Counted from the first letter of the stretch, positions 1 through 10,295 are shown. The stretch: 27,175 nt of DNA from Chara braunii (GCA_003427395.1 BFEA01000517.1:157890-185064), one strand, 5' to 3'. Notes: generated from the letters alone by a model not told the origin. Numbers and translations: made by a program.

Positions 1-35
1 TCTCTTATACACATCTAGATGTGTATAAGAGACAG
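1..35. other. Nextera mate-pair junction adapter remnant (artefact)
   Basis: These 35 bases are the Nextera circularisation junction lacking its first three bases. It consists of two head-to-head 19-bp Tn5 mosaic ends, the second reading AGATGTGTATAAGAGACAG. The full 38-bp form occurs at 9689-9726. This is library-construction sequence, not genome, so the window probably starts at a contig end that reads into adapter. Confidence 0.95.
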
Positions 36-107
36 CTCTCTCTCTCTCCCTCCCTCTGTCAAACTCTCTCGCCCTATCTCACATAAACTCTCTCTCTCTC
101 TCTCTCA

Positions 108-150
<43 letters not shown>

Positions 151-185
151 CTCCCTCTTTCAAACTCTCTCACCCTATCTCACAT

Positions 186-226
<41 letters not shown>

Positions 227-480
227 CGCTCGGCGCATGGGGCTTTATTTCACCAGCAACGTTATTTCCACCGGCAGGCAACGCCTAGTGGCATGAACAG
301 GACCCTTTTTTTTTGGGGGGGGGGAGATTTCGCTTCCATAACGGCATGTGGGGGTGCCTCTGTTTTTTTTTTTTTTTTTGCAGTCGAAACAACACCCTGA
401 ACATGGCCCGCAGGCCCAAAAACTATATATATTTTTTCATTATTAATATATACAGGAGAAAATCGATTTAAAAAATAAAT
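36..480. repeat. Dispersed repeat family A, copy 1 (CT array plus unique part)
   Basis: A CT-rich array (36-233) holds a ~100-bp period: a segment around TCAAACTCTCT and TCACATAAACTC occurs near 48-95 and again near 148-195. It is followed by about 190 bp of unique sequence (236-420) beginning GCGCATGG and containing TTTATTTCACCAGCAAC, a G run, a long T run (361-379) and AGTCGAAACAACACCCTG. The same order with about 80% identity by eye recurs at 8729-9345, and similarity extends to an ATCGATTTAAAAAA motif near 460-475. It is probably a non-autonomous mobile element tied to CT microsatellites. No coding capacity is credible. Confidence 0.75.
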
Positions 481-584
481 ATAGTTTTTCATTATTAATA
501 TATATATATCGTCACAAACAGAACTGCTCGGTAAACCGTAGGCAGAGAGAGAGAAGAGGACAACAAACGAGGGGCTGCGACCAA

Positions 585-588
<4 letters not shown>

Positions 589-643
<55 letters not shown>
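589..643. repeat. (AT)n microsatellite, about 27 units
   Basis: An uninterrupted AT dinucleotide array. It abuts the left edge of the 4.9-kb segmental duplication; at the equivalent edge of the other copy (17274-17290) there is an A-rich tract ending in TATA. Confidence 0.95.
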
Positions 644-645
<2 letters not shown>

Positions 646-689
646 CAGGTGCCCATGGACACCCGCAACACACCTGAGCAAAAATACAA

Positions 690-835
690 CCACCCCCCCA
701 GCCAAAAAGAAAAAAGTAATCCTTCCCGCTCAACGTGAACTCCATGAACAACAGCCGGTCAGGAAAATCGTGACCGGTGACCAGCCTTCGTTCATGAACC
801 CGGTGACCGGTGAACGGGGGTATGACACTGACTCA
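690..835 (+). repeat. Family C repeat (GTGACCGGTGACC type), single copy
   Basis: Contains CAGCCAAAAAGAAAAAAG, then GTGAACTCC and CGTGACCGGTGACCAGCC, then TTCGTTCATGAACCC and GAACGGGGGTATGACAC. The same order recurs as a tandem array at 17340-17780 and in diverged form at 25200-25430 and 25854-25984. No coding potential is evident. Confidence 0.7.
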
Positions 836-979
836 AACAGACCATGTGGGCTGGGCCGCTGGGGAGAGTTCAAGTTTTGCTTTTGTCAAACCTACCAGGT
901 GGGCTGGGGAGAATTCAAGTTTTGAAATGGGATGTAGGAACCGTAGGATCCTATTTTAGCAGCGTTCACACAACTTCAC

Positions 980-1335
980 AAAGTTCAGCTGTTTGGTACT
1001 ACCGGCCCAATGTCTTCCATTTGGGGTACTACAGGCCCACACTTGGCTCCAAGGGTTAAACCAAATCATGAATCTGGCACATAAACAGCGCCAGATTTAT
1101 TTTGATGTAGAAGAGGTCGACGGCGGTACCGCTAAAGGATAGAGTAGGATAGAATGAGGCCCACGTACCTTATTTTGAAAAAGAAGTGCACTACCGGTAC
1201 ATGAATCTGGCGGAAAACCAGCGCCAAATTCGTCAACCGGTAAATACAGGCCAAGGGAGCTGTGGCCACCGCGCCAAGGCGCCTTTCACCCAGGCTGAAG
1301 ACATTTGGGCCGGTACTACCAAACAGCCGAACTTT
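980..1335. mobile_element. TIR element (MITE-like), present only in duplication copy 1
   Basis: The left terminus (980-1017) and the reverse complement of the right terminus (1297-1335) match over about 38 bp with two mismatches and one indel; the core is GTTTGGTA(C/G)TACCGGCCC. The left boundary coincides with where the two segmental duplication copies lose alignment, so this looks like an insertion into copy 1 or a loss from copy 2. Internally there is a direct repeat of TGAATCTGGC...GCGCCA(G/A)ATT (about 1069-1100 and 1202-1233). No transposase ORF is present. I could not identify a clear target-site duplication, and the private sequence continues about 50 bp past the right TIR. Confidence 0.65.
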
Positions 1336-1340
1336 GGGCG

Positions 1341-1363
1341 GCCAAAACCGAAAAGGTTTTGGC
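1341..1363. repeat. Perfect 9-bp inverted repeat
   Basis: GCCAAAACC and GGTTTTGGC flank a 5-base loop. It lies just outside the right TIR of the 980-1335 element, within sequence absent from the other duplication copy. Confidence 0.6.
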
Positions 1364-2033
1364 GTGGGCTCTTTCTACCAATTATCCCATTCTGTTAACA
1401 TTGGCTGCTCCTCCTCTGTGTGTGTTGTCTTTGGTAGATAGATCTCCTTTGAGTAGTGAACTCCCTATGATTTTGCTAGTTGTACAGGTAAAACTGCACC
1501 ATGGATAGGAATTAGGAATTAGGTAGAATAGTCTGGAGTGTGTAGACAACCACGCATCGAACGAGCTGCTGGGTCCGTAGGAAAGACCTGGGCCCTGGGG
1601 CGAGGTCCCACTAGCAACATGGATTAGATTGAACCCCCGAATCTAGACGTGTTCCTGGAAAAGTGCGGAAATTCGAGATGGAACAGCTTTTCTGCACCTC
1701 TGCTTAAAACGCGTTCAGATACAGGAGCGAAATCCTATCCTCTTTGCTAATGGGACCTAGGCCGTGCAGGCTTTCAGCCTAAAAGCTAAGCTGGATGCTG
1801 CTTCCAGATACCAGTTTGAAGGGGGGAGCAATGTAGAGGACCCCTGCCTCTGAATGATTTGAGTAATGAAATTAAATTTCGAGGGGGCGGAGAAAAAAAA
1901 ATAAAAAAATTCAAGGTGTGGTTGTTGTTCCCCCGTATTATACATATACAGTAGCAAGAGGATGAGATAGATGAGATAGATGCTGAATAATATACATATA
2001 CATAGATTTTGAGAGAAGAAAACCGGGGGAAGT

Positions 2034-2040
2034 TATAAAA
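2034..2040 (+). promoter_or_regulatory. TATA-like box upstream of pseudokinase gene
   Basis: A perfect TATAAAA in the context GAAGTTATAAAACCTCCCGC, identical in the paralogous copy at 18515-18521. It lies about 1.2 kb upstream of the ATG at 3242, so if used it implies a long leader or a 5' UTR intron. Conservation may only reflect duplication age, so this is a weak promoter candidate. Confidence 0.3.
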
Positions 2041-2659
2041 CCTCCCGCGATGAAACCTTTGCATTCATTGCCCCCCCAACCGGCCCAAAAAGTCATTTTG
2101 GGCCCCGCAGCTCTTTTCAAAGGCTTCGTTGCGGGGAGGTTTATTACTCCCAAGACTATCAATTAGGGGGGGGGGGAAACTGTGTCATCGACGTGAGACC
2201 GAACGCCCTGCTGGTGGGGACAATCGCGTAGTTTTCAAGTTTTTGACCACGAGAGCATGCTGTCCGATGGCCATGGTTTTGCCACGTTACACTGACCTCA
2301 AGAGAAACTACACGATCCTCCTCGTAGTGGGACTTGGCCCCCGGGCGAGGTCGGGCTTGCATGGATAAACAAGATACAACCTTTGATAAACAACATCGAC
2401 GGTCACGTCGGCCAGTATAGAGGAGGTGGCAGCCGTGGGCAGAAACGAGCTCCCTCAACTTCATCAAGAGAGCTGCATCGAGAGCAGACGTTTACTCGCG
2501 TTCACACGAGTGACGCTCACACATCGATGTATCGAACAAGCGGGGCGCGCGTGTGCTGGTTCCAAGATACGTCTGTTTCTACGAGGAAAAAAAAAAAGAG
2601 CTCAGAAGGGAGGCTCGGGGTAGGCAACGCTGGTTGCAGTGTTCCCCCGAATACAACGT

Positions 2660-2718
2660 ACGGTCATTTTAGCTGAATTTGGTGTATCTTTCAGTCTAAT
2701 TTCAACCATAATGACCGT
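2660..2718. repeat. 59-bp hairpin element
   Basis: Ends ACGGTCATT and AATGACCGT are exact inverted repeats; the similarity extends inwards to about 21 bp with several mismatches in this copy. The paralogous region carries it twice in tandem (19130-19243) with a better-preserved stem. It lies about 0.5 kb upstream of the gene. It may be a tiny foldback element or a protein-binding palindrome. Confidence 0.55.
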
Positions 2719-2892
2719 AAATGTACTCGAGGGAAGACTGTAGCCATGTTGGGGCGCGGCGTGTCTGCCGCGAAGGAACTAGTTACGAGATTATTTATGC
2801 CTGTTGTGAGCGGATCGAGCGAGCCATGCAGCACTCGTTAGGACCGTCGCTTCTCCGTGAACGCGGGGTCTCGATGGCTGAGAGAGTGGGAG

Positions 2893-3110
2893 ACTGAGTG
2901 ACCGGACGATGAGGTCGACGACTCTCGAGACACGTGTCACTTCCATCCCTGTAAATGCTTCAATCGATTCACAAAAGAGAGAGAGAGAAAAAGAGAGAGA
3001 GAGACCCATGCATGCTTCAGAGTCTCGAGGACTGAGTGACCGGATGATGAGGTAGACGACTCCCGACATACGTGTCATTACCATCCCTGTACATGCTTCA
3101 ATGGATTGAG

Positions 3111-3112
<2 letters not shown>
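2893..3112 (+). promoter_or_regulatory. Tandem G-box plus GA module upstream of gene
   Basis: Two imperfect direct repeats (starts 2893 and 3031, offset 138 bp) each contain ACTGAGTGACCGG, then GATGAGG, a G-box or ABRE-like core (CACGTG at 2931-2936; ACGTGTC at 3070-3076), CCATCCCTGT and TGCTTCAAT, and then a GA run. CACGTG and ACGTGTC are established bHLH/bZIP target motifs in plants; GA runs can bind GAGA-type factors. The same two-module arrangement precedes the paralogous pseudogene at 19422-19762. A regulatory role is inferred. Confidence 0.4.

Positions 3113-3189
<77 letters not shown>
3113..3189. repeat. (GA)n microsatellite, about 38 units
   Basis: An uninterrupted GA array ending 52 bases upstream of the pseudokinase ATG, probably in the 5' UTR. 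The paralogue has two such arrays at 19502-19557 and 19675-19762. Confidence 0.95.
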
Positions 3190-3193
<4 letters not shown>

Positions 3194-3241
3194 CGGACTT
3201 TTGTGATCTGCTTCTGCGGGTGTGACGGTCAAGAAAGACAG

Positions 3242-5179
3242 ATGGCTTTCAGCTATTCTGTGCTGACGCAGCCGACGGAGGCTGAGGCTACACTGGAAGA
3301 GGGAGGTAATGGGCGCGAGAGAGACCATCATCTTCTACCGCCTGTTCACGTCGGTGGGGAAGCACGATACGTCATTCAGGGGATGAGTGCTTCGGGAGGA
3401 GATGTGCTCCCGACTTACCGTGCTGTGTCTTCCTCGGATGGCAAGAAGGTCCTACTGAGAGTATTTATACCCGAGTGCAAACTTTCTCGATCCGAGGAAG
3501 CAGATCTATTGGAAAAAATGAAGAAGGTGTTCGGCTCGTTGAATAGCTCAGTCGTTCCGTCCTTCGTTGATTGCTTTGCCGACGATACGCCAGAGGGACC
3601 GCGGAGGATATTCATTGTTCACGAAGAGCCTCCTGGCGAGTCGCTGGAAGAGCTGGTGGCGAAAGGGTGGTTGTTCTCGGAGGAGGAGGTCGTCGGGATC
3701 GCTGTCGAGACGCTGCAGGTGCTGCCGTACCTCGATCAGCATCGAAAGCGCTTGAACCGGATATCTGAGAAGCTGCTCAATGCTCGGTCGCCACGTCAGC
3801 AAGAATGGGAAATCGAATCACTAATTAGTCAATCTAACATCTGCTCAGGCAACATTATCGTGGATGTGGAGAGAGCGCGGGTGGGAGGGTTATCCTGGGT
3901 AGGGCATGTCAAGCTGCTGCCGGGACTCGGCGTGCCTTGGACGGCGGGGCCTCCACGAGGCGCGTCCGCGGTGACGTGGCAAGCCGCTGGCAATAATACT
4001 TGTGACGTGGCTCGCTCTCCTCCTCTTACATCTGCGGACCCGCAGCTCGAGCGGCAGAGAGCAATTGCTCAGTCGGATTTCTTCGCTCTTGGATTGACAG
4101 CTGTCCACGTGGCCACAGGAGAGCCGCCGTCGCTGACGATTCGAGACCTGCAGTTTCGGAATCGGGTCCGTCTTCGCGACCACGTGCAGATGACCGATCG
4201 TTTGGCGCAGACGCTGGAGCGGCTGCTCCTCTTCCACTACGTGCCCGGTAGCAGCTATGGCTTCCATCACGTGAATGACGTCATCCACGCTCTGCGAGGC
4301 AGCTGGACTGCCCTACCCGACCTCCTACCTCCCAGCTCGACGCCTGATGAGCCCGCTTGTCGACCGGGGCCTGGCTCTAGAACACCAGTGTCGTCCACGT
4401 GGCGAGACCCCGTCTCCACGTCTCCGTCCCCCGATCCCGACCAGGTGGAGTTGCTGGTCATGAGGGGTTCGCAATCAAGCGTAGATCATGGTGACGTCAG
4501 CAAGCCAGAGAGTTTGCCAGCTCAGCATCGCGTACGTGTGAATCTCGGTCCCACAGGATACGAACCACTATCATCATTGCTCCCAAGGACGGACCCAACG
4601 AAGGTGGCAATCTCGACATTCAGCCCGCGCAAGCCCAAAGGATCAGCGGTTGTGATCTCATCGGACGGTAGAGAGATCAGCATAGACATTCCTCCCAGCT
4701 TATCGAGCCGCGAATTTCGCGAGAACGTCCAGCTCTTCCTCCTTTGCGGCGCTATCATTCACCCTGTCATTTTTCCCGTTTTTTTTTTAAATGACAAACG
4801 TCGTTTGTGGTGGTTATTACTGTTTCCCGCTTTCCATCTTTTGTGGGGTTTATTTCTGCTCCTGGGTTGCGACGCATCACGTAGCATGAGCGTGAAGATG
4901 GTCGGCGGCGGAGCATACACCATCGCCACGACGATCCCCGACTCCGAACCCCAAATAGAAGCAGAAGGACAAGTCGGGAACATTCGAGAAGTAAGGGTGA
5001 GGTTCAAAATGTCGTCTATTGACGGCGACCAGTACGTATCCGGTGTAGAAGGGTGTGAGGTGATAGAGATTGGGGGCAGAAGGCAGCGATTTGGGGAAAG
5101 CATGGATACGGTTTTAGACCACGGCGGAAAACTGTGGTTGGTGGGGGAGATCAACGCGTTTCTTCGCAAACAGAGGTAG
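3242..5179 (+). CDS. Membrane-anchored cyanobacterial-type Ser/Thr pseudokinase-like protein
   Basis: A single-exon ORF of 645 residues. Residues about 53-352 follow the order of the cyanobacterial-type Ser/Thr kinase fold: a N-lobe segment with VLLRVF where VVKEF is usual (Lys replaced by Arg73), a hinge-like RRIFIVHEEPPGESLEELV, SEEEVVGIAVETLQVLPYL, ISQSNICSGNIIV in place of HRDIKPENII (catalytic Asp becomes Asn), GHV (221-223) in place of DFG, GVPWTAGPP near the APE motif, then SDFFALGLTAVHVATGEPP and MTDRLAQTLERLL. The key catalytic residues are therefore lost, so I infer a pseudokinase. A Pro/Ser-rich linker (355-460) follows, then EISIDIPPS, two membrane segments (about 495-516 and 522-543) around a NDKRR turn, and a C-terminal domain ending RRQRFG...WLVGEINAFL, which resembles the C-terminal extension of cyanobacterial kinases. 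ATG 3242 was chosen; the next in-frame upstream candidate is only GTG. The N-terminus is acidic and does not look like a transit peptide. The orientation and compartment are unknown. Confidence 0.7.
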   Translation: MAFSYSVLTQPTEAEATLEEGGNGRERDHHLLPPVHVGGEARYVIQGMSASGGDVLPTYRAVSSSDGKKVLLRVFIPECKLSRSEEADLLEKMKKVFGSLNSSVVPSFVDCFADDTPEGPRRIFIVHEEPPGESLEELVAKGWLFSEEEVVGIAVETLQVLPYLDQHRKRLNRISEKLLNARSPRQQEWEIESLISQSNICSGNIIVDVERARVGGLSWVGHVKLLPGLGVPWTAGPPRGASAVTWQAAGNNTCDVARSPPLTSADPQLERQRAIAQSDFFALGLTAVHVATGEPPSLTIRDLQFRNRVRLRDHVQMTDRLAQTLERLLLFHYVPGSSYGFHHVNDVIHALRGSWTALPDLLPPSSTPDEPACRPGPGSRTPVSSTWRDPVSTSPSPDPDQVELLVMRGSQSSVDHGDVSKPESLPAQHRVRVNLGPTGYEPLSSLLPRTDPTKVAISTFSPRKPKGSAVVISSDGREISIDIPPSLSSREFRENVQLFLLCGAIIHPVIFPVFFLNDKRRLWWLLLFPAFHLLWGLFLLLGCDASRSMSVKMVGGGAYTIATTIPDSEPQIEAEGQVGNIREVRVRFKMSSIDGDQYVSGVEGCEVIEIGGRRQRFGESMDTVLDHGGKLWLVGEINAFLRKQR

Positions 5180-5558
5180 GAAAAGTAGGTGTAAGGGGAG
5201 ATTGGGGATGGGGTCGAAAGAGCACACCAGCTGCAGCTGCCAGCTGCCAGCACATCCCCGAATGGAATCGAAATGGGATTGCTGCAGTCAGATTTGCCCT
5301 GAGAAGTCGAAGGTTGTTTGCCTGTTAGCATTCAGACAATTCTTTTCTTCTTTGTTTCCGCTTCCACTTCCACTTCAACTTCTACTTCAACTTCTACTTC
5401 TTCTTCTGCTTCTTCTTAGAACTGTACATGCGGAGAAGAAATGTAAATCTGTTGGTGCGTGTGCGAGAAGCAGTCTATGGCCACTGTTTTCACTATTCTT
5501 CTTCCTTCCCTTTCTTTCGAAAGGAGAAGTCGTAGCATGTCGAAGCCTGTCTGTCCTG
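5180..5558. other. 3' flank of pseudokinase gene
   Basis: Shared with duplication copy 2. Contains CAGCTGCAGCTGCCAGCTGCCAGC (short tandem CAGCTGC motifs, contracted in copy 2), a pyrimidine tract 5341-5417 built on CTTCCACTT, CTTCAACTT and CTTCTACTT, and a TGTAA at 5442-5446 that could act as an algal-type polyadenylation signal. The last point is speculative. Confidence 0.4.
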
Positions 5559-6403
5559 TTTTCACCAGATCGTCCGACGTACCCAGCGCCGGGGTATTAC
5601 CCTGTAAGCTGGGTCAGGGGCTTGCGGCTACGGGATATGCCGAGGGAGGAAGGCATTCCTGTCCGTTAGAACTAGGTTAGTCGCACTGGGGACATTTATG
5701 GTGCCCTGTTACCCTAGCAGAAGGGGGTATGACATCGAGTTCTAGTACGAGGAGTAAAAGTCTAGACCTGCGTCTTTTATGTTGAGTGGGGGAGGTTTGA
5801 AACTTTGGATAGCAGGCAGATTCAGTTTTAACCCTCGACTTTTCTGATTTCAGGGTTGACCATAGGCAGATGGTTTTTCGTAGTACTTGTCCATGTTTTT
5901 TCCTCAAATTTCCTGAATTCTTTCAATTCTCAGATTGTTAAATGAAAAAAAAGATTGCTATTGGCGGTCTTGAGAATACCTTAGGATAAAGTTTGTGCTA
6001 TATTCCTGTCAGAGCCCCAACGCAAACTCGCACAACCCCCTTACAGGGGTACATTGCAAAGATGTAGCTTTTGAATTTTCAGATGTGGATTCCCCTCTAC
6101 CCACTTCTTTTAGGGTAACTTTAGAATATATGTGAGCTCCTGGGATATGCTGAAAATTTCCTTTCCTCTTTCCTTTGGAATGGGCGAAAGCCTTGAAATA
6201 TCACCATTGAGCTGACCGATCCGTCTAAGGGTGGGACCCCTCTGCCTGGAGGTGCTTGGCGCCAGGAAAACATCCGCCAGCCGAAAATCGTAGCTGAAGG
6301 GAATGAGCAAGTGAAAAGGAACTTCCCCACCACAACAATTTGTGAAACTTCCCAAGCTTTCTGTTACCCGATCAGGAAGATTTGCCTTTACGGGCAAGTT
6401 TGT
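5559..6403. other. Unassigned intergenic sequence
   Basis: I see no credible gene, RNA or repeat here. Open frames on either strand are short, without recognisable domains and without good start context. Confidence 0.5.
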
Positions 6404-6531
6404 CTCCGCCTTTTCAGCACACCAACCAATCCCCGCGCTTCCTTTTCACACAGGATGGGAAAATCTGGAGGGAAATGCATCTCGTGCGGAAAGGAAGCAC
6501 GGGGATTGGTTGGTGAGCTGAAAAAGCGGAG
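6404..6531. ncRNA. Long near-perfect hairpin (miRNA-precursor-like or foldback MITE)
   Basis: Arm 6404-6450 pairs with arm 6485-6531. Of 47 positions, 42 are Watson-Crick, one is G-U and four are single mismatches (C6410/A6525, A6419/A6516, C6436/A6499, A6448/C6487). The loop is 34 nt. The stem includes ACCAACCAATCCCC opposite GGGGATTGGTTGGT. Arm length, isolated single mismatches and moderate loop fit a plant-type miRNA or siRNA precursor, but a foldback transposon remnant would look the same. Some weaker pairing extends outward for about six bases. Strand of transcription cannot be told from the sequence. Confidence 0.5.
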
Positions 6532-6559
6532 GTAGGCAGAGTGGAAACACAAATTCTCC

Positions 6560-8480
<1,921 letters not shown>

Positions 8481-8499
8481 CCTCATGGGCCCCCAAGAT

Positions 8500-8728
8500 T
8501 TTTTTTTTTTTTTTTTTACGTTTTATTTTGGCCAGGAAAAATCCATGAAAATCATGGCCGCGGAATCGGGGCTGCCATCCGCGGTGGCGGCCACAAACGT
8601 TGCCGCCGCAGCTATTGGAGCTCGCTGCTGCGGCCGGGGGGGGGTTGGCGCAGGGCCCTGGCAGGTAGCATAGGAAAAAATAAATATATAGGGGTGTCAG
8701 TAACACCCCACATAGCAGATACCCCGTC
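8500..8728. other. Poly(T) tract and GC-rich spacer
   Basis: A run of about 19 T (8500-8517) is followed by GC-rich sequence with GTTGGCGCAGGGCCCTGGCAGG. A similar GTTGGTGCAGGGCCCTGCGGG lies near 25581-25601 beside another long T run, so this may be a small dispersed repeat. No gene is seen. Confidence 0.35.
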
Positions 8729-8729
8729 C

Positions 8730-8801
<72 letters not shown>

Positions 8802-8924
8802 CCCCCCCCCCTCTCTCTCTCTCTATCCCTCTCTCTTTCAAACTCTCTCTCTCTACCTCACATAAACTCTTCGTCTCTCTCTGTCTCTCATAACCGTTGT
8901 CCATGTGTGTCTCCCTCTCTCCGC

Positions 8925-8991
<67 letters not shown>

Positions 8992-9022
8992 CCGTTGTGC
9001 ATTCGGCTCTCCCTCTCGCCGC

Positions 9023-9079
<57 letters not shown>

Positions 9080-9345
9080 GCAAGAATGATACAGGGTACC
9101 AGGGCGCATGGTGCTTTATTCAAGTTTATTTCACCAGCAACCTGATTTCCACCAGCTGCCAACGGCCAATGGCGTGAACAGGACAATTTTTTTTTTGGGG
9201 GCGGGGGGATTTTGCTTCAATAACAGCATGTGGGGGTGCCTCTGTTTTTTTTTTTTTTTGAAGTCGAAACAACACCCTGGACATGGGCCACAGGCCCAAA
9301 AACTGCCCCAAAGCCAACGAATGGCACGCCTAACACAGGCCAAAA
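8729..9345. repeat. Dispersed repeat family A, copy 2 (CT arrays plus unique part)
   Basis: Long CT arrays at about 8731-8786, 8929-8986 and 9026-9074 are separated by a ~99-bp spaced motif CTCATAACCGTTGT (8887 and 8986). The unique part 9104-9310 matches 236-420: GCGCATGG, TTTATTTCACCAGCAAC, the GTGAACAGGAC motif, a G run, GCATGTGGGGGTGCCTCTG, a T run and AGTCGAAACAACACCCTGG. A shared ATCGATTTAAAAAA lies near 9345. Apparent long Ser/Leu ORFs here are simply translated CT repeat. Confidence 0.75.
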
Positions 9346-9460
9346 TCGATTTAAAAAAAATAGTCGTGCATACCGGTATTTTTGCTACGATTAGTTACGA
9401 AAGCGGTATATCAGCAAATTTCCCAAAGGATGACGAAGGAGGGAGGAGGAAGAAGGACAA

Positions 9461-9688
9461 CTATAAGAGTCCATTGAGGGCCAGATCCCACTGGCAAAGT
9501 GGATTAGAAGAAGTGTCTGAATATGGACATGTTTTAGATCAATCACAATTTTTCGCACCTGTCCAAAACCACGTCCACATTCAGACACTTACTACAATCC
9601 TCTTTGTCACTGGGATCTCGCCCTGACAAGAGTGGAGAAGAAGGGAGAGGACAAAAAGGAGAAGGAGACGGACAACACAGATAGTAGC
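9461..9688. repeat. 228-bp artefactual duplicate, left copy
   Basis: Identical base for base to 9727-9954, with a complete mate-pair adapter between them. After the right copy the sequence continues uniquely (AAGGCAAAGACG), so one copy plus the 38-bp adapter (266 bp) is almost certainly not in the genome. Confidence 0.9.
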
Positions 9689-9726
9689 CTGTCTCTTATA
9701 CACATCTAGATGTGTATAAGAGACAG
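9689..9726. other. Complete Nextera mate-pair junction adapter (artefact)
   Basis: Thirty-eight bases made of two Tn5 mosaic ends head to head: CTGTCTCTTATACACATCT followed directly by its reverse complement. This is the known Nextera mate-pair circularisation junction and no natural transposon surrounds it. Confidence 0.97.
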
Positions 9727-9954
9727 CTATAAGAGTCCATTGAGGGCCAGATCCCACTGGCAAAGTGGATTAGAAGAAGTGTCTGAATATGGACATGTTT
9801 TAGATCAATCACAATTTTTCGCACCTGTCCAAAACCACGTCCACATTCAGACACTTACTACAATCCTCTTTGTCACTGGGATCTCGCCCTGACAAGAGTG
9901 GAGAAGAAGGGAGAGGACAAAAAGGAGAAGGAGACGGACAACACAGATAGTAGC
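9727..9954. repeat. 228-bp artefactual duplicate, right copy
   Basis: Exact copy of 9461-9688 (see there). Polypurine-rich sequence begins near its end and runs to about 10125 (GAGAAGAAG, GGAGGAG motifs); beyond that it has no gene-like character. Confidence 0.9.
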
Positions 9955-10229
9955 AAGGCAAAGACGTAGAGAAGTGGGAGGCGGTTGAAGGAGAAGAAGA
10001 AGAGAGCGTGAGAAAAACAGGAACAAGATAGACGGAGGCGATGACAGAGGGAGAGAATGGAGGAGCGAGGATGGGAGGAGGAGGAGCGAAGGAAGGAGAC
10101 GCGATGATGGGGAGCCAAACGATGAGGATCGAGGTCGCCCGCCAATGCCGCCTTCCCCCCCAACCTGTACTCACCTCACGACGCTCACATAACAGTATCG
10201 GATCGGGAAGGTAGCTTGTATACGTTCAC

Positions 10230-10230
<1 letters not shown>

Positions 10231-10295
<65 letters not shown>

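Larger units (their letters stand above)
641..5558 (+). repeat. Segmental duplication, copy 1
   Basis: This block aligns in the same orientation with 17291-22044, offset about 16.6 kb, from ATAGGCAGGTGCCCATGG to a GAAGTCGTAGCATGTCGAAG motif near 5524-5545. It carries the pseudokinase gene, its upstream region and about 380 bp downstream. Identity is high through the gene and lower in flanks. Private features of this copy are the 980-1335 TIR element (with the few tens of bases after it) and about 165 bp near 1531-1700 missing from the other copy. At 5340-5420 this copy has a mixed CTTCCACTT/CTTCTACTT tract where the other copy has a pure CTT array. Confidence 0.9.

Noticed and set aside
2159-2467. 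Minus-strand ORF conserved at 18546-18896
   Set aside because: Similarity is expected from the segmental duplication. Starts and ends differ, and the indels, though multiples of three, are too few to argue for coding.
3203-3241. GTG start giving a 658-residue pseudokinase
   Set aside because: GTG is not a normal eukaryotic start and the equivalent codon is GAG in the paralogue; ATG 3242 is conserved in both.
9689-9726. Genuine Tn5/IS50 transposon end or insertion site
   Set aside because: Two mosaic ends directly head to head with no transposon body, and long identical flanks rather than a 9-bp target duplication, are the known library adapter.
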